Part shown: piece by piece, positions 5,888-7,166 of the stretch
How positions within the stretch are numbered: the first letter of the stretch is position 1
Layout: every line of letters starts with the position of its first letter
From: Bacillota bacterium
Lineage (GTDB): Bacteria > Bacillota_A > Clostridia > DSM-8532
Direction: 5' to 3'
Length of the DNA stretch: 7,166 bases
Assembly: GCA_023424865.1 (NCBI GenBank)
Contig: JAFADM010000581.1
Coordinates: forward strand, 1 to 7,166
The notes under the pieces: generated by a model
What the model saw: the letters and a program-made list of their open reading frames with translations, nothing else
The model's database searches: none
What the model was told of the DNA's origin: nothing
Translations under genes and position numbers: made by a program

Positions 5888-6726
5888 ATGAAGCAGGGCA
5901 AAAAGCCCTTGACAGCCGTTTAAGGCCTCTTTCGGAAAGCTTTTCGGGCGTTGTGGGGATAAGCCTCAGGCATCAAAAAACCGGCCTTGCCTATAGCTTT
6001 CACGGCGGCCGCGTTTTTTCAGCGGCCAGCACGGCCAAGCTCTTTGTCCTGGGAGCCCTGCTGGAGCAGGTGGATAAGAAGGAACTTAAGCTGGAGGAAA
6101 GGCTTACCCTTACTCCAGGCGACAGGATGACAGGATCCGGAATTTTAAAGGAGCTGGATGAGGGCCTTTCCCTTACCCTAAAGGATCTTGCCACCCTTAT
6201 GATTATAAAGAGCGACAATACGGCTACCAATATGCTTCTTGACCGGATGGGCGGCCCGGACAGGGTAAACGTTCATTTAGAGGCCGCAGGCCTTACAAAA
6301 AGCCGGGTCAACAGAAAAATAAGCGGCGACCCGCTTGTGGTAAGGGGTTCAGAGTTTGCTCATGCCGCACCGGATGAGATGACGGACTATCTTGCCCGGA
6401 TGAAAAAGGAAATGCTTGTAAAAAAACCTTCCTCAGACCTCTTTTACGGCATTCTTAAAAAGCAGCAGTACCTTGACTTTTTTCCCAGGTACCTTCCTTT
6501 GAAGGGCGATCCGGGAGGTGTGGAGCCATCCATAGAAATAGCCAATAAGACCGGCTTTATGGACGGCATTCGGGCCGATTGCGGGTACCTTGCGGTAAAT
6601 AATGAACTGCTCAGTTATGCTGTTATGGCCAATGGCTGCAAGGATAAGGGCTTCACCGTGGATAATGAGGGATCCCTTTTGCTGGCAAAAATCGGACGAA
6701 TAATATACGAGGTTCTTTGCCCCTGA
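5881..6726 (+). CDS. Beta-lactamase-like serine hydrolase (class A fold), probably cytosolic
   Basis: This 281-residue protein has the three motifs of penicillin-recognising serine enzymes: Ser50-Thr-Ala-Lys53 (nucleophile and base), Ser111-Asp-Asn113 and Lys223-Thr-Gly225. The 61-residue distance from Ser50 to Ser111 and the following MLLDRMGGP (118-126) match class A beta-lactamases. Two things differ. The N-terminus (MLNEAGQKALDSRL) has no hydrophobic signal segment, whereas true lactamases and penicillin-binding proteins are exported. The stretch where class A enzymes carry the ExxLN omega-loop motif, about 143-158 here, has no Glu at the Glu166 position (near residue 146), so efficient lactam hydrolysis is unlikely. 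A peptidase, amidase or esterase acting on imported substrate inside the cell is more plausible. The 7-base overlap with the ATPase gene ties it to the transporter. The exact reaction is unknown. Confidence 0.85.
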   Translation: MLNEAGQKALDSRLRPLSESFSGVVGISLRHQKTGLAYSFHGGRVFSAASTAKLFVLGALLEQVDKKELKLEERLTLTPGDRMTGSGILKELDEGLSLTLKDLATLMIIKSDNTATNMLLDRMGGPDRVNVHLEAAGLTKSRVNRKISGDPLVVRGSEFAHAAPDEMTDYLARMKKEMLVKKPSSDLFYGILKKQQYLDFFPRYLPLKGDPGGVEPSIEIANKTGFMDGIRADCGYLAVNNELLSYAVMANGCKDKGFTVDNEGSLLLAKIGRIIYEVLCP

Positions 6727-6796
6727 GAAAAGCTCCCTTAGGTAAGCGCCGCGGGTGAAGGGGTAATTAACACAATTGAAAGGATAGTTGATCATA
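6727..6796 (+). other. 70-bp intergenic gap with no clear terminator or promoter
   Basis: CCCTT (6735-6739) can pair with AAGGG (6758-6762), but no T run follows. TTGAAA at 6776-6781 has no room for a -10 box before the next gene. AAAGGA (6779-6784) is a plausible ribosome site for the next gene, 12 bases from its ATG. Read-through from the hydrolase gene is therefore likely. Confidence 0.5.
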
Positions 6797-7166
6797 ATGG
6801 GATATGAAACCATGGCCAGAGAGGAGCTGGCTTTTCTGCCTACGCCCCTGGAGGAGCTCAAAAGGCTGAGAAGGCGTATCGGAGGGCCAAGGCTTTTTAT
6901 AAAGAGGGACGATCTTACAGGTCTTGGCCTGGGAGGAAATAAAACGCGAAAGCTGGAATATCTTTTGGGGGATGCCCTTTCCAAGGGCGCCGATACCATC
7001 ATTACCTCCGGCGGCCTTCAGACCAATCACGGCAGGCTAACAGCCGCAGCCTGCGCCAAGCTGGGCCTGGAGTGCTACGTGGTTCTTACGGAGGAGGACG
7101 ACGGAGTATACGAGGGCAACCGTATTCTGGAATACTTCTTCGGCGCCAGGGAGGTATTCTGTGATA
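6797..7166 (+). CDS. PLP-dependent D-cysteine desulfhydrase/ACC deaminase family protein (partial, runs off the window)
   Basis: The first 123 codons are present and the frame is open to the window edge. The opening matches this fold-type II PLP family: LPTPLEEL (14-21), LFIKRDDLTGLGLGGNKTRKLE (33-54) with Lys49 as the expected PLP-binding lysine, and SGGLQTNHGRLTAAACAKLGL (71-91). Relatives break down D-cysteine, related amino acids such as cysteate, or 1-aminocyclopropane-1-carboxylate. The family usually reads QSN where this protein has Gln75-Thr76-Asn77. Thr76 lies 27 residues after Lys49, the spacing of the Ser78 nucleophile from Lys51 in ACC deaminase. The start is uncertain: ATG 6797 has a 12-base ribosome-site spacing, and TTG 6788 and ATG 6812 are in-frame alternatives. 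The substrate cannot be told from this half, because C-terminal active-site residues lie outside the window. Confidence 0.85.
   Translation, partial: MGYETMAREELAFLPTPLEELKRLRRRIGGPRLFIKRDDLTGLGLGGNKTRKLEYLLGDALSKGADTIITSGGLQTNHGRLTAAACAKLGLECYVVLTEEDDGVYEGNRILEYFFGAREVFCD

Noticed and set aside
5881..6726. Antibiotic-resistance beta-lactamase
   Set aside because: The SxxK, SDN and KTG motifs fit the fold, but the export signal and the Glu166 motif are absent and the gene is coupled to a transporter operon.
6735..6762. CCCTT/AAGGG pairing after the hydrolase as a terminator
   Set aside because: The stem has only five pairs, a long loop and no T run.
6433..7002. 189-codon open frame on the minus strand
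   Set aside because: It runs antisense across the end of the hydrolase gene, the intergenic gap and the start of the PLP gene, all of which have family motifs on the plus strand. Its translation shows no recognisable domain.

Overview
The window holds one tightly packed plus-strand gene cluster. It is a complete five-component peptide/opine-type ABC importer (substrate-binding lipoprotein, two permeases, two ATPases), followed by a beta-lactamase-like serine hydrolase and the first 123 codons of a fold-type II PLP enzyme of the D-cysteine desulfhydrase/ACC deaminase family. No gene on the minus strand is supported. Strong AAGGAGG-type ribosome binding sites, a lipobox LAGC signal peptide and the base composition suggest a Gram-positive anaerobe of the Clostridia. 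That assignment is inferred from style, not from a marker gene.

Layout. Positions 1-225 are non-coding. They carry a GC-rich palindrome followed by a T run (68-90), a separate 14-bp palindrome with an operator look (114-127), weak promoter candidates and the first ribosome binding site. The binding protein (226-1842) is followed by a 104-bp gap. That gap folds into an 11-bp hairpin and also contains an 8-base exact complement of the next gene's Shine-Dalgarno. The permeases (1947-2897 and 2919-3881) and ATPases (3895-4872 and 4883-5887) are separated by 10-21 bases, each with its own strong ribosome binding site. The hydrolase (5881-6726) overlaps the second ATPase by 7 bases. After a 70-bp gap with no recognisable terminator comes the PLP enzyme (6797 to beyond the window end).

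How the genes may work together. The importer architecture is standard. Less ordinary is what is attached to it: a penicillin-recognising-fold hydrolase with the SxxK, SDN and KTG motifs but no signal peptide and no Glu166 equivalent, and then a PLP enzyme from a family that acts on D-cysteine and related small amino acids. A reasonable inference is uptake of D-residue-containing or otherwise modified peptides, cytosolic cleavage by the hydrolase, and breakdown of a released D-amino acid. The substrate cannot be read from sequence alone. Other points to check are a tandem 18-bp repeat encoding a charged N-terminal tail on the second permease, and Thr in place of the usual Ser nucleophile in the PLP enzyme.
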